Assembly (NCBI GenBank): GCA_022448645.1
Contig: JAKVBZ010000156.1
Span: 1-7,117 of the forward strand
From: Pirellulaceae bacterium
Lineage (GTDB): Bacteria; Planctomycetota; Planctomycetia; Pirellulales; Pirellulaceae
DNA: 7,117 nt
Direction: 5' to 3'
The notes under the pieces: generated by a model
The model's database searches: none
Seen by the model: only the letters and a program-made list of their open reading frames with translations
What the model was told of the DNA's origin: nothing
In this document: positions 6,061-7,117 of the stretch, piece after piece
Layout of the letters: every line of letters starts with the position of its first letter
How positions within the stretch are numbered: position 1 is the first letter of the stretch
Position numbers and translations under genes: made by a program

Positions 6061-6185
6061 GAAGCGGACCAAAACCATCGTGTTTTGCGGTGGATCTCGC
6101 ACTCTGCCACCTCAGTTACAGAGGATGAGCACGAACAAAAGCACGAGTTCGGTGAAATTTTGTCATTGGCCATGTAGGGGCACAG

Positions 6186-6365
6186 CACCCACTTGAAGCA
6201 ATCACGCACAACCCGAGCTGCAACGGCTTCTGCCGTCTCCAGTTCCTTTTTCGCTTTCTCCTCCTGGGCGGTAACCATTGGAATCGCCACAACGAACACG
6301 ACCAAAGTCGCGATGAGGCGGGTCAAGGCAAACAAGTCGATCCCGAGAAACTGCACGGTGTTCAT
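6186..6365 (-). pseudogene. 5' fragment of an exported protein (signal peptide plus about 25 residues)
   Basis: The frame starts at ATG 6363-6365, 39 bases after the stop of the upstream glycosidase-like gene on the same strand, so the two could have been co-transcribed. It encodes a signal peptide: LIATLVVFVVAIPMV as hydrophobic core, cleavage near VTA-QE. A charged segment follows, EEKAKKELETAEAVAARVV, then RDCFKWV. The ribosome binding site is weak (only GAG about 9 bases upstream). The frame stays open to 6021, but beyond about residue 60 the residues become C-, S- and W-rich and unlike a normal domain, and they run antisense into the integrase fragment. I infer that the rest of the gene was lost at a junction near 6060-6180. 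I do not recognise the family. Confidence 0.42.
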
Positions 6366-6404
6366 GCTATAACTCGATTCTGCCTGGCGATTATTTCTGT
6401 TGTG

Positions 6405-7117
6405 TCAGGGAGCGGATATTTTCAGATCGTCGGGCCACGTGGGGTAAAATGGCAGCATCACGTCGTTGGGCCGAACTCCGACGACCTCATCTCCGCGCCA
6501 GAGGAGTTCGTACTTCGTTCCGGCAATCGTTTCCGATTCCTCGTGGAGCGGTAGTGCATATCTTAGCGTGATTTGAGCGGGGAACAAATCACGCGAGAGG
6601 AAGACAAACTGTCCCTGCCATTCGGGAAGGACGCGTTGGCCGGCAACTTCAATTTGAACGGAATCTCGGGGTGTCCAGGCGGGGATTCTCACGAACAAAT
6701 TCCTCGGTTTGCTCAGGCGAATGTTGACACGGGCTCCCGCCGTGCGCACGGACCGGATTTCGATCGTGTCGTCAGTGTAGTCAAAGTGGAACAGTACGCG
6801 CATCGCTCCCGGTTCCCGCAGAACGGTGTGCTGGTGAACGTCGAGCAGTGTCTGGATATTCGCGGCTGTTACGTCGGTCGTAACGGTCTTCCAGCCGTGT
6901 GGTTGTCGATGGCAACCTCCGTAGCCACCGATTATCCGCTGTTCGAGATTACGAAACGTATCTGCCGTAGTTTCGAGCGGCTGGTCGGGGGGCGACGTCA
7001 GGTCATACACCGGCCCGGATTTGCCATCGTTGCGAGGAGTTAGCTTAGGGGTGTGAATCACCTGTGATGGCAGCAGGCGTGCGCGCACGATTCGTTCCAC
7101 ATCGTCAAATAGATCCA
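6405..7117 (-). CDS. C-terminal part of a six-hairpin-glycosidase-like protein (GH127/DUF1680-like), 5' end outside the window
   Basis: The frame is open from the right edge (GAT at 7113-7115) to TGA 6405-6407, giving the last 236 residues. Near the start, DLFDDVERIVRARLLPSQV suggests the last helices of an alpha/alpha barrel. GGYGGCHRQPHGWKTVTTDV and LREPGAMRVLFHFDYTDD lead into a beta-sandwich with RSVRTAGARVNIRL, NLFVRIPAW, VQIEVAGQRVLPEWQGQFVF and LLWRGDEVVGVRPND, ending LPFYPTWPDDLK. The layout (barrel end, then an RIPAW strand and a VxVxGxxV strand) resembles the C-terminal half of GH127 beta-L-arabinofuranosidases and related DUF1680 proteins, which trim plant or algal sugars. Catalytic residues of that family would mostly lie in the missing N-terminal part, so activity cannot be judged. 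A heparinase-type alpha/alpha-barrel protein is the main alternative. The reading frame is clean, and the gene is probably intact beyond the edge. Confidence 0.62.
   Translation of the reverse strand, partial: DLFDDVERIVRARLLPSQVIHTPKLTPRNDGKSGPVYDLTSPPDQPLETTADTFRNLEQRIIGGYGGCHRQPHGWKTVTTDVTAANIQTLLDVHQHTVLREPGAMRVLFHFDYTDDTIEIRSVRTAGARVNIRLSKPRNLFVRIPAWTPRDSVQIEVAGQRVLPEWQGQFVFLSRDLFPAQITLRYALPLHEESETIAGTKYELLWRGDEVVGVRPNDVMLPFYPTWPDDLKISAP

Noticed and set aside
6004..6177. A plus-strand frame with EADQNHRVLRWISHSA and EDEHEQKHEFGEILSLAM, ending at TAG 6175-6177
   Set aside because: The residues look protein-like and might be the tail of another lost gene at the integrase junction, but there is no start, no family match and heavy overlap with other fragments.
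6573..7043. A 156-codon plus-strand open frame opposite the glycosidase-like gene
   Set aside because: Shadow of the minus-strand gene; no start site, and composition typical of antisense reading.
1..7117. CRISPR array, tRNA/rRNA genes, riboswitches, full insertion sequences
   Set aside because: No regularly spaced repeats, no tRNA-like cloverleaf or rRNA motif, and no paired terminal inverted repeats around a transposase were seen in the window.

Overview
The window looks like bacterial chromosome from a planctomycete, most likely a Pirellulaceae relative. The evidence is protein family content: a DUF1501 C-terminus, a leucine-rich repeat C-terminus of the planctomycete type, a short uncharacterised protein that resembles a family common in that phylum, and secreted LamG and six-hairpin-glycosidase-like proteins. 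I recognised these by eye only; no database search was possible.

Layout from left to right. Positions 83-111 hold a good sigma-70-type promoter. It drives a divergent SAICAR synthetase (PurC-like, 187-1239, +). Next is a block of gene debris: a frameshifted C-terminal piece of a DegT/DnrJ-type aminotransferase (1387-1739, -) that abuts, across about 65 bases, the last 56 codons of a DUF1501 gene (1804-1974, +). Both pieces have lost their 5' ends at the same place, as expected of a deletion or rearrangement breakpoint. A hairpin-rich spacer (2004-2150) follows. The largest gene is 2147-3976 (-), a secreted 609-residue protein in which a LamG-type lectin fold appears to be interrupted by seven repeats that look like blades of a beta-propeller.

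To the right, 3977-4587 has no gene I can support. Then come an LRR C-terminal remnant (4588-4860, -), an intact small conserved gene (4938-5201, -), about 540 bases of open but unconvincing sequence with a 16-bp tandem repeat, a frameshifted N-terminal fragment of a tyrosine integrase (5746-6060, +), a truncated gene with a signal peptide (6186-6365, -) and the C-terminal part of a GH127-like glycosidase (6405-7117, -) running off the right edge.

Four genes look functional: the PurC-like enzyme, the LamG/propeller protein, the 87-residue protein and the glycosidase-like protein. They do not form an obvious operon or shared pathway. The rest is decayed or truncated family members, so the window reads as an accessory region with repeated rearrangement. 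The two points most worth following are the split LamG/propeller architecture and the altered signature residues of the PurC-like enzyme.
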